DNA of 5,192 nucleotides from Dehalococcoidia bacterium (GTDB lineage Bacteria > Chloroflexota > Dehalococcoidia > GIF9 > AB-539-J10): assembly GCA_030603485.1 (NCBI GenBank), contig JAUVXS010000116.1:1-5192 (forward strand), read 5' to 3'. Shown here in pieces: positions 1 through 5,192 of this stretch (positions are counted from its first letter, which is position 1; each line of letters opens with the position of its first letter). The position numbers and the translations under genes were made by a program. Below the pieces are notes generated by a model. It saw only the letters and a list, made by a program, of their open reading frames with translations, did no database searches and had not been told where the DNA came from.

Positions 1-916
<916 letters not shown>

Positions 917-920
<4 letters not shown>

Positions 921-1846
921 TTTAAATTTTTAGCTAAAATTGCTTCTACTTCTCGAACATCTTTTTCGATTTGTACCTTTAGCTCTTCAGAAGAGGGGAA
1001 ATGTCGCTCATCCCTTAATTTTTGCACAAATTCTACTCTTATCTCTTTGCCATATAAATCACCTTTATAGTTTAAGAGGTGAGTTTCCACCGTTTTTGCT
1101 CCTTCTCCAAAGGTGGGGCGGATGCCAATATTAGTTGCTGAAGGGAATTGCTTGCCATCTACCTGAGCGATAGTAGCATAGATACCATTGCCTGGTAATG
1201 CTTGTTGTGGCTGTATATCCAAGTTAGCGGTGGGAAATCCTAGAACGCGCCCACGTTTGTCGGATGTGATGACTTTGCCTCCCAGGTAGAAATAGTGCCC
1301 CATCAGCCGTTCTACCCTTCTCATATCGCCTTGAACTAATGCTTGGCGGATGAGAGTGCTGCTCACTACTTCGCCATTGATTGTATAGGGGGAGATAACT
1401 TCCACGCTGAACTTCATTTCACGTCCCAGAGCGCGGAGCAAGTTGATATTGCCTTCCCGGCCCCTTCCTAAAGCGAAGTCGGGCCCCACCATGATGCCAC
1501 GCATCCTGAGATGTTTCTGAACCAATGATATAAACTCTTGGGCACTTAGCTGGGCTACCTTGGGAGTGAAAGTGAGCACGGCGACTATGTTTATGCCTAA
1601 TTCTCGAAAAGCCCTGACCCTGTCCTCCAGGTTGCTAAGCCAGGGTAGTTGATTATGTGGATGTAATACCGATTGGGGATGAGGGCTAAAGGTAACTACT
1701 CCGCTAAGCAACTTTTTCTCCGCTGCTCGCTGCTGCAATTTTTCCAGCAGGTAGCGATGTCCGGAGTGGACACCATCAAACACACCTATGGTAAGGACTG
1801 TTTCCCCTTGAGGAGTTATACTGGCCAGTTCTTGCTCGATTTCCAT
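917..1846 (-). CDS. ribF: Bifunctional riboflavin kinase / FAD synthetase
   Basis: Cytoplasmic enzyme that phosphorylates riboflavin to FMN and adenylates FMN to FAD. Its 309 residues are the normal length for the two-domain bacterial form. The N-terminal nucleotidyltransferase domain (about 15-170) shows GVFDGVHSGH at 21-30, VTFSPHP at 51-57, GPDFALGRGREG at 121-132 and SSTLIR at 162-167. The C-terminal riboflavin kinase domain (about 183-305) shows GRVLGFPTANL at 199-209, GIYA at 221-224, NIGIRPTF at 239-246 and VETHLL at 253-258, which carries the expected catalytic Glu. All key motifs look intact. The ATG lies 4 bases after the aroF stop and has only a weak GAG-like ribosome site, so coupling to aroF is likely. 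Its TGA overlaps the tyrS ATG. It is out of place by pathway in an aromatic operon, except that chorismate synthase needs reduced FMN. Confidence 0.97.
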
Positions 1847-1850
1847 GGTC

Positions 1851-2891
1851 TCAGGGTTTGATCTTCGTGCTTGGAGTAGCTAGCTTTCTATTCCTAGCTT
1901 CGGCTAGGGGCAGTAATTGGGACATTAAGAGGCGAAAGTTATCAAAGGTGAGCGATTGAGGACCATCGGCAAGCGCTAGGTCAGGATTAGGATGGACTTC
2001 TATGAGAAGTCCGTCTGCCCCGGCAGCTACTGCTGCTAATGCCAGCGGGGGTACCAGATACCATTTACCTGTGGCATGACTGGGGTCGGCGATAATGGGT
2101 AAATGGCTGACTTTCTCGATAATTGGTATAGCACTAATATCCATAGTATTACGGGTATAGGATTCAAAGGTCCTGATACCCCGTTCGCAAAGAATAACCT
2201 GCTCATTTCCCTGAGCTAAGATATATTCAGCGGCCAATAACCATTCTTGTATGTTGGACGACAAACCACGTTTGAGCAACACGGGCTTCTTTGTTTTCCC
2301 CACCTCGTCGAGCAAAACAAAGTTCTGCATGTTTCTAGCTCCAATCTGGAGTATATCAGCGTACTTGGCTACTAAATCAACATGGTCTGGCGCCATAACT
2401 TCAGTGATTATGGGCATTTGAGTTTCCTTGCCTGCCTGTGCCAGTATTTTGAGCCCGCTTTCGCCCAGTCCACGAAATTGATAAGGCGAGGTGCGTGGTT
2501 TAAAGGCACCACCGCGCAGTACAGTGGCCCCGGCTGCTTTGACCGCTTGAGCAGTGGCAAAAAGTTGTTCCTCGCTTTCTATAGCGCAGGGTCCGGCCAT
2601 AACGACTATTTCATTGCCACCGATAGTCACGCCATTTAGTTCGACTATGGTGTCTTGGGGATGGAACTCCCGACTGGCAAGTTTGTAAGGTTTGGTCACA
2701 GGTATGACCTGTTCAACGCCGGGGAGCAATTCCAAGGTGTCGCGAAGTTCAGGGAAAGCTTGCCCCAGTACGCCGATAACAATATGTTCAATACCCTCTG
2801 ATATGTTTGCCTTTAGGCCAGCGTCTTCAATCCTTTTCTTAACACCACTGATTTCATCTTGGCTGGAGCCACCTTTCATGACTACAATCAT
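1851..2891 (-). CDS. aroF: 3-deoxy-7-phosphoheptulonate (DAHP) synthase, type I-beta with N-terminal regulatory domain
   Basis: Condenses phosphoenolpyruvate and erythrose 4-phosphate to DAHP, the first step of the shikimate pathway. Residues 1-66 form a ferredoxin-like regulatory domain (starts MIVVMKGGSS), and KPYKLASREFHP at 67-78 links it to the TIM-barrel. Barrel motifs: AGPCAIES at 99-106, LRGGAFKPRTSPYQF at 125-139, QIGARNMQNF at 182-191, LLKRGLSS at 205-212, CERGIRTFE at 235-243, DPSHATG at 269-275 and EVHPNP at 298-303. The metal ligands expected from the Thermotoga enzyme (Cys102, His272, Glu298, Asp309) are all present at the same residue numbers. In that relative the N-terminal domain gives feedback inhibition by aromatic amino acids, mainly tyrosine. 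Regulation here is inferred. The ATG at 2889-2891 has a strong GGAGG site inside the end of aroH and overlaps the aroH TGA. The symbol aroF/aroG varies between annotations. Confidence 0.96.
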   Translation of the reverse strand: MIVVMKGGSSQDEISGVKKRIEDAGLKANISEGIEHIVIGVLGQAFPELRDTLELLPGVEQVIPVTKPYKLASREFHPQDTIVELNGVTIGGNEIVVMAGPCAIESEEQLFATAQAVKAAGATVLRGGAFKPRTSPYQFRGLGESGLKILAQAGKETQMPIITEVMAPDHVDLVAKYADILQIGARNMQNFVLLDEVGKTKKPVLLKRGLSSNIQEWLLAAEYILAQGNEQVILCERGIRTFESYTRNTMDISAIPIIEKVSHLPIIADPSHATGKWYLVPPLALAAVAAGADGLLIEVHPNPDLALADGPQSLTFDNFRLLMSQLLPLAEARNRKLATPSTKIKP

Positions 2892-3271
2892 GTGTCGCCT
2901 CCAATTGATAGTGACGGTTTGTTCTTTAACTTCTTCGCCTCTCCTAAGTAAACGTGTGTGATTTCCTCAGGTCCTTTTTCAGTGTTTACAAGCATCAGAA
3001 TTCGCAGGCAGCGAGGTAGATCGTTGGGGACGTTCATTTCATGTCCACAAAGCAAAGCCAAATTGGATGGCCATCCTAGCTCTCGTGTTGCTGAAGCAGG
3101 AAACTCAGCATTTAGGTCTGGCGTGGTGGTGAAAAAAATAGCCGCTATGTCCTTAATTTCAATTTTGTTAGCCTGTGCCATTTCCACAAGCAGCTTCCCA
3201 GTTGCAGCTAGGATGCTTTCTTTATTATTTGCTGAAACCGTGATAGCCCCTCTGATGCCAAGGCACTGCAA
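2888..3271 (-). CDS. aroH: Chorismate mutase, AroH type, TTG start
   Basis: Converts chorismate to prephenate, committing it to phenylalanine and tyrosine. It has 127 residues, the same size as the monofunctional trimeric enzyme of Bacillus subtilis. Active-site residues of that family are all present at the same numbers: Arg7 (GIRGAI), Phe57, Arg63, Cys75, Glu78, Arg90 and Tyr108 (HVYL). The pattern TTPDLNAEFPASATREL is diagnostic. The start is TTG at 3271-3269. It is the only usable start in frame before a stop at 3308-3310, it gives the right Arg7 numbering, and an AAGGAGAG ribosome site lies just upstream (about 3280-3288). The ATG at 3279-3277 is out of frame. It is first in the operon, and its TGA overlaps the aroF ATG. 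The weak TTG start could limit expression of the whole coupled set. Confidence 0.95.
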   Translation of the reverse strand: MQCLGIRGAITVSANNKESILAATGKLLVEMAQANKIEIKDIAAIFFTTTPDLNAEFPASATRELGWPSNLALLCGHEMNVPNDLPRCLRILMLVNTEKGPEEITHVYLGEAKKLKNKPSLSIGGDT

Positions 3272-3279
3272 TTTAACAT

Positions 3280-3288
3280 CTCTCCTTT
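3280..3288 (-). promoter_or_regulatory. Ribosome binding site that fixes the aroH TTG start
   Basis: Read on the minus strand, the bases just upstream of the TTG are AAGGAGAG followed by about 8 bases (ATGTTAAA) and then TTG. This is a good Shine-Dalgarno match at usable spacing. The ATG inside that spacer is in another frame and sits too close to the site. This supports the TTG as the true start. Confidence 0.7.
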
Positions 3289-3299
3289 TCAGATTTAAT

Positions 3300-3323
3300 T
3301 TAATAGCCTACCCTAATTCTCAT
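3300..3323 (-). CDS. Possible 7-codon leader ORF before aroH (MRIRVGY)
   Basis: On the minus strand an ATG at 3323-3321 opens a 7-codon frame, MRIRVGY, ending in TAA at 3302-3300, 28 bases before the aroH TTG. An AAGGTGG sequence lies 7 bases before the ATG and is a fair ribosome site. The last sense codon is Tyr (TAT), in an operon that ends in tyrosyl-tRNA synthetase and makes a tyrosine precursor. A single Tyr codon is far fewer than in classical attenuator leader peptides, so a regulatory role is only a guess. A chance mini-ORF is quite possible. Confidence 0.2.
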   Translation of the reverse strand: MRIRVGY

Positions 3324-3343
3324 CCTTCGTCCACCTTCAAATC

Positions 3344-3390
3344 AAAAACCGCCAGTCCTCGATTTTATCACCCTCCTCTGACACGGCAGT
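3344..3390 (-). terminator. Weak terminator-like (attenuator?) structure in the aroH leader
   Basis: On the minus strand the arm CCGTGTCAG (3386-3378) can pair with CTGGCGG (3355-3349): two 3-bp GC-rich segments separated by an unpaired U-rich bulge. In another register ACTGCC (3390-3385) pairs with GGCGGT (3353-3348), with one G-U. A run of five T (3348-3344) follows directly. The loop is long (about 22 to 31 bases) and contains an AGGAGG sequence, so the hairpin is not a strong terminator. It lies between the candidate promoter and aroH, where an attenuator would sit. Confidence 0.2.
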
Positions 3391-3416
3391 ATTGAATAGG
3401 AAAGCATAAAACCTAA

Positions 3417-3445
3417 ACTATACCTTGTAGTCCTTTGTATCGTAA
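3417..3445 (-). promoter_or_regulatory. Candidate sigma70-type promoter for the aroH-aroF-ribF-tyrS operon
   Basis: Minus strand: -35 TTACGA (3445-3440), 17-base spacer, -10 TATAGT (3422-3417, five of six to consensus). Transcription would begin near 3410 and give a leader of about 140 bases before aroH. The -35 is weak (three of six) but is overlapped by a palindrome at 3439-3451. A second candidate further upstream is listed separately. Neither is proven. Confidence 0.3.
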
Positions 3446-3451
3446 TACGAT
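3439..3451. promoter_or_regulatory. 13-base palindrome ATCGTA-a-TACGAT, possible operator
   Basis: A perfect 6-bp inverted repeat around a single central base. It overlaps the -35 hexamer of the candidate aroH promoter, a position where a repressor could block polymerase. No regulator gene is visible in the window and I cannot match the site to a known operator. Confidence 0.3.
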
Positions 3452-3456
3452 GTATT

Positions 3457-3513
3457 ATCTATTATGAATGCAAAGAGATTTTTCGTCAATACCCTTGGGC
3501 CCCTATAATAGAT
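3457..3513. repeat. 9-bp perfect inverted repeat ATCTATTAT / ATAATAGAT
   Basis: Arms at 3457-3465 and 3505-3513 are exact reverse complements, separated by 39 bases. A further pair, TCGTAA at 3440-3445 and TTACGA at 3515-3520, extends the symmetry outside, with an 11-base interruption on the left and one base on the right. The combined 15 pairs cover both candidate promoters for the aroH operon. It may be a two-site operator region or an RNA fold. It is AT-rich, so chance is not excluded. Confidence 0.45.
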
Positions 3514-3533
3514 TTTACGAAGAATTTTTGCAA
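3505..3533 (-). promoter_or_regulatory. Second candidate promoter facing the aroH operon
   Basis: Minus strand: TTGCAA (3533-3528), exactly 17 bases, then TATTAT (3510-3505, five of six to the -10 consensus). It would give a leader of roughly 230 bases. The plus strand of the same place reads TATAAT at 3504-3509, but I see no good plus-strand -35 for it. The -10 lies in the right arm of a 9-bp inverted repeat (3457-3465 with 3505-3513). Confidence 0.28.
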
Positions 3534-3868
3534 GGAAGTCATGATGGTAAGAACCCTCGGGCCGAAAAAGCAGGCGAAAGGTAACGTAAAAGCATAGTAT
3601 TCCTTCCGAAATTAGGGACAAACAAGAACGAGGGCACTGCGCACCATATCGAAGTGGATTACGACTGAAGATGTACCTATGTTGTAGTGAAGGATCACAA
3701 GTGACAAGAGTGCGACTGTTGCCGAGATCAATCAATAATGAGGCATAGACGCGGCCTCCTTAGCATCATCCGTGACACAGCATAATCGTACGCGAATCAC
3801 CAGAGTAACCACAGAGACGGACCTGCAATTCGTATCGTCTGCTTCACATTATCGCATCCCAGCATTTG

Positions 3869-3898
3869 GTCAGATTATTGCGACGCGAATGATCTGAC
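3869..3898. repeat. 11-bp stem-loop GTCAGATTATT / AATGATCTGAC
   Basis: Arms 3869-3879 and 3888-3898 pair over 11 positions (ten Watson-Crick and one T-G as plus-strand RNA), with an 8-base loop GCGACGCG. It is the strongest hairpin in the spacer. Neither side is followed by a T run, so it is not a standard intrinsic terminator. It could be part of a structured RNA or a protein-binding dyad. Confidence 0.5.
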
Positions 3899-3962
3899 AC
3901 GGAAACCTCGCCTTGACAGCGGTCTGGAATAGGATGGGGCACCTTACTTATCTCATGGCTCG

Positions 3963-3998
3963 CGAGCAACAAGTAGCTGTTGTGCTACGCCCAGCTCG
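3963..3998. repeat. Two-step hairpin: CGAGC/GCTCG outside, GTAGC/GCTAC inside
   Basis: CGAGC (3963-3967) pairs with GCTCG (3994-3998), and GTAGC (3973-3977) pairs with GCTAC (3984-3988). The internal loop is symmetric, five bases on each side (AACAA and GCCCA), and the apical loop is TGTTGT. The same CGAGC is also the right half of a perfect palindrome GCTCGCGAGC at 3958-3967, so alternative pairings exist. The regular layout resembles a folded RNA element, but the stems are short. Confidence 0.4.
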
Positions 3999-4004
3999 AT
4001 TGAT

Positions 4005-4121
4005 ATGCAGGGCCAGGTCTCAATGGTACCGTTGCTCGTTATTTGCTTGTCGTTAGCTGGCTCGGGTGGTAAGATGATACTAGGTATTTGTGCACTCATG
4101 GGCGATATGTGTGATTTCTAG
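4005..4121 (+). CDS. Candidate small hydrophobic ORF just upstream of the metallopeptidase
   Basis: ATG at 4005 opens a 38-codon frame ending in TAG at 4119-4121, two bases before the metallopeptidase ATG. The peptide begins MQGQVSMVPLLVICLSLAGS and continues GGKMILGICALMGDMCDF. It is hydrophobic, with two short segments (MVPLLVICLSLAG and KMILGICALMG) that could insert in a membrane. A second ATG at 4023 would give 32 residues and has a weak AGG five bases upstream. I recognise no family. Support comes from position: the next gene has no ribosome site of its own, and a translated ORF ending at its doorstep would explain how it is read. Chance remains likely for an ORF this short. Confidence 0.22.
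   Translation: MQGQVSMVPLLVICLSLAGSGGKMILGICALMGDMCDF
4021..4034. promoter_or_regulatory. 14-bp near-perfect palindrome CAATGGTACCGTTG
   Basis: The sequence equals its reverse complement except at one symmetric pair (T against G): CAA-T-GGTACC-G-TTG. It has no loop, so it suits a dimeric DNA-binding protein better than an RNA hairpin. It lies about 90 bases before the metallopeptidase ATG. The imperfect direct repeats TTGCTCGTTA (4032-4041) and TTGCTTGTCGTTA (4043-4055) follow immediately. No regulator can be named. Confidence 0.3.
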
Positions 4122-4123
4122 AT

Positions 4124-4507
4124 ATGCAGAGAGAGAGATTTGAGGCTCTCGTCGCGAGGGCAATCGATAATTTGCCACCGGAGTTTCAGCGCAAACTGGA
4201 AAATGTTGATATTGTGGTAGAAAATTGGCCCACACCAGGGCAACTGAGACAGGCTAAACACAGTCATCCCACCCAATTGCTTGGTCTTTACCAGGGTGTG
4301 CCTCAAACCAGGCGAGGCCGGGGGTACGGATTGGTTTTGCCCGATAAGATAAGCATCTTTCAAAAGCCCATAGAGGCGCAATGCCGCTTTGGCGATGAAA
4401 TTGAAGCAAAAATAGAGGAAGTAGTGCGCCACGAAATAGCCCATCACTTTGGCCTCGACGAAAAGACTCTGCGCCAGATAGAGAATGAGAAACACGGGAG
4501 GAAGTAA
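4124..4507 (+). CDS. Minimal zinc metallopeptidase family protein (zincin-like, PF06262/DUF1025 type)
   Basis: A 127-residue protein that is essentially a single small zincin domain. It starts MQRERFEALVARAIDNLPPEF, the usual opening of this family. A helix-strand region follows (VDIVVENWP at 28-36), then LLGLYQGVPQTRRG at 52-65, YGLVLPDKISIFQKPIE at 68-84, and the zinc motif HEIAHHFGLDE at 103-113 (His103, Glu104, His107, Gly110). The third-ligand position, Asp in many relatives, is Glu113 here, with Asp112 beside it. There is no signal peptide or membrane segment, so it should be cytosolic. The substrate is unknown for the family. The ATG is the first possible start after an in-frame stop at 4112-4114 and has no Shine-Dalgarno sequence, so it may be leaderless or coupled to the small ORF ending at 4121. 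The next gene follows on the same strand after 74 bases. Confidence 0.88.
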   Translation: MQRERFEALVARAIDNLPPEFQRKLENVDIVVENWPTPGQLRQAKHSHPTQLLGLYQGVPQTRRGRGYGLVLPDKISIFQKPIEAQCRFGDEIEAKIEEVVRHEIAHHFGLDEKTLRQIENEKHGRK

Positions 4508-4565
4508 GGAACAGGTATTCCGATGGCCTAATATCATATTTGCCTTGATTCTCCCGAACCCGAGT

Positions 4566-4570
4566 AGGAG
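4566..4570 (+). promoter_or_regulatory. Ribosome binding site of the transglutaminase-like gene
   Basis: AGGAG lies 11 bases before the ATG at 4582. The spacing is at the long end but usable, and no alternative start exists between the in-frame stop at 4546-4548 and this ATG. The site supports the chosen start. Confidence 0.5.
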
Positions 4571-4581
4571 TTTTCTGTGCC

Positions 4582-5192
4582 ATGCCAGCAGGAAAAAATA
4601 TTACCAGCAGTTCGACTGAGGCTACAGCTATGCCGGACGGTCTTGAAAGGTCCGAGAATGGTTTTAGAAGGGTTTTTCGGAGATATTTTCCCCTGATATT
4701 TATACTGTGGATTCTTTTTGTGTTATATCCCAATCCTCTAAACTTAATCATAAGTATCCAAAGGGTTTTTAACTTCGATGCTGATCCTGGCGCTGTTGAA
4801 TTTATGCTGAATGACTTTCCTTCTGACCCTGTAGATATAGAGAAAGCAGTCCTGGCCAGAATATCCTATCGCCACGATTGGGAGCTTTATAGCATGCCGT
4901 GGTATTTTCCTACCATTGAGCAAGTGCTGGAGCGAGGAGAGGGGGATTGCAAAGCCCGAGCTCTGGTCTTAGCTTCTGTTTTGGAAGCGAAAAGTATTCC
5001 CTATCAAGTTCATTCATCTCCCATACATGTGTGGGTGGACTATGAGGGTAAACAGGAGACCTCAATTGAGAATGATCAAGTAAAGTATTACCAACGAGAC
5101 CCTGAAACGGGTGAAAGGCGGTTCCAGATTCCTGACATTGGTCTGAGCGAGGTAATGGATTCCTTCTGGCGGGCCTTTTGGGGTCCCATGCC
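4582..5192 (+). CDS. Membrane-anchored transglutaminase-like domain protein, partial (runs off window end)
   Basis: The first 203 codons are visible. After a polar, Ser/Thr-rich N-terminus and a basic patch (RRVFRRYF, 29-36) comes one transmembrane segment at about 36-50 (FPLIFILWILFVLYP), so the rest probably faces outside. The soluble part contains FMLNDFPSDPVDIEKAVLAR (74-93), the cysteine box GEGDCKARALVLASVLEA (119-136, Cys123) and IHVWVDYEGK (148-157, His149). Cys and His are in the order and context of the transglutaminase-like papain fold. The third residue is less clear; Asp153 or an acidic residue near IENDQ (162-166) are candidates. Such proteins act as cysteine proteases, transamidases or peptide-bond-remodelling enzymes at the envelope. 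The exact reaction cannot be read here. It lies 74 bases after the metallopeptidase gene and may be co-transcribed with it. Confidence 0.85.
   Translation, partial: MPAGKNITSSSTEATAMPDGLERSENGFRRVFRRYFPLIFILWILFVLYPNPLNLIISIQRVFNFDADPGAVEFMLNDFPSDPVDIEKAVLARISYRHDWELYSMPWYFPTIEQVLERGEGDCKARALVLASVLEAKSIPYQVHSSPIHVWVDYEGKQETSIENDQVKYYQRDPETGERRFQIPDIGLSEVMDSFWRAFWGPM

Larger units (their letters stand above)
3309..4123. other. Long divergent spacer without a recognisable conserved gene
   Basis: About 815 bases separate the minus-strand aroH operon from the plus-strand metallopeptidase. I recognise no conserved protein, tRNA, rRNA, RNase P RNA, tmRNA or SRP RNA signature in it. A 105-codon minus-strand frame (3418-3735, TTG start) has an unfamiliar, random-looking translation. 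What is visible: two candidate promoters toward aroH, small palindromes, an inverted repeat at 3457-3513, a short GAGGC/GCCTC repeat at 3740-3758, an 11-bp stem-loop at 3869-3898, a nested hairpin at 3963-3998, a 14-bp palindrome at 4021-4034, and a hydrophobic small ORF at 4005-4121. Such a length between housekeeping genes is unusual for this compact layout. It may hold an RNA, a small-protein gene or decayed sequence. Confidence 0.6.

Noticed and set aside
940..1134. Plus-strand frame of 64 codons inside ribF
   Set aside because: It is the antisense of clearly coding ribF sequence, with a low-complexity Leu-rich translation and no family resemblance.
3358..3371. GTG-started peptide MIKSRTGGF directly after AGGAGG in the aroH leader
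   Set aside because: The ribosome site abuts the GTG with almost no spacing, so initiation there is unlikely.
2382..3395. Plus-strand frames opposite aroF and aroH (for example 2382-2639, 2692-2961, 2958-3395)
   Set aside because: They are shadows of well-identified minus-strand genes with intact catalytic motifs.
3504..3509. Plus-strand TATAAT as a promoter toward the metallopeptidase
   Set aside because: No acceptable -35 lies 16-18 bases upstream (TTTCGT at 17), and it would leave a leader of about 600 bases. The minus-strand reading fits better.
4021..4034. T-box riboswitch core (GGTACC resembling GGTGGTACCGCG)
   Set aside because: The flanking bases do not match the T-box consensus, no terminator/antiterminator pair follows, and the downstream gene is not an amino-acid or tRNA synthetase gene.
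3934..4056. Plus-strand 40-codon frame starting MGHLTYLMAREQQ
   Set aside because: There is no ribosome site and no family; its Arg/Cys-rich composition is unconvincing, and it overlaps the better-placed hydrophobic ORF in another frame.
4508..4581. Terminator between the metallopeptidase and the transglutaminase-like gene
   Set aside because: CTCC/GGAG followed by TTTT (about 4551-4574) gives only a 4-bp stem, and its right arm is the ribosome site of the next gene.
4118..4751. Minus-strand frames of 139 and 165 codons opposite the metallopeptidase and the transglutaminase gene start
   Set aside because: They lie antisense to the HEIAHHFG-containing gene and to the start of the transglutaminase-like gene, and show no recognisable domain.

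Overview
The window looks like an ordinary stretch of a bacterial chromosome with mid-range base composition. Two gene groups diverge from an unusually long spacer of about 0.8 kb. The minimal zincin-type metallopeptidase, the membrane-anchored transglutaminase-like protein and the TyrZ-type tyrosyl-tRNA synthetase together suggest a Chloroflexota (perhaps Dehalococcoidia-like) or related Gram-positive-type lineage. That placement is an impression from protein style, not a proven assignment. I see no transposase, integrase, phage gene, CRISPR array, tRNA or rRNA.

Left part, minus strand (3271 down to 1): a tightly packed operon read as aroH (chorismate mutase), aroF (type I-beta DAHP synthase), ribF (riboflavin kinase/FAD synthetase), tyrS (tyrosyl-tRNA synthetase, cut by the window start). 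The junctions are a 4-base ATGA overlap, a 4-base gap and another ATGA overlap, so translation is probably coupled throughout. DAHP synthase opens the shikimate pathway, chorismate mutase commits chorismate to Phe/Tyr, and TyrRS consumes tyrosine. RibF makes FMN, whose reduced form is the cofactor of chorismate synthase, so its place here may be functional.

Middle (3309-4123): no convincing conserved gene. The aroH side holds a candidate promoter whose -35 overlaps a short palindrome, a possible weak attenuator, and a 7-codon mini-ORF ending in a Tyr codon. Further right are several inverted repeats, the best being an 11-bp stem at 3869-3898, a nested hairpin at 3963-3998 and a near-perfect 14-bp palindrome at 4021-4034. 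A hydrophobic 38-codon ORF (4005-4121) ends two bases before the next gene and is the most intriguing small candidate.

Right part, plus strand (4124-5192): a 127-residue minimal zinc metallopeptidase (HEIAHHFG motif), then a membrane-anchored transglutaminase-like cysteine protein that runs off the window end. I did not find strong evidence for a wholly new system. The structured spacer is the part most worth a second look.
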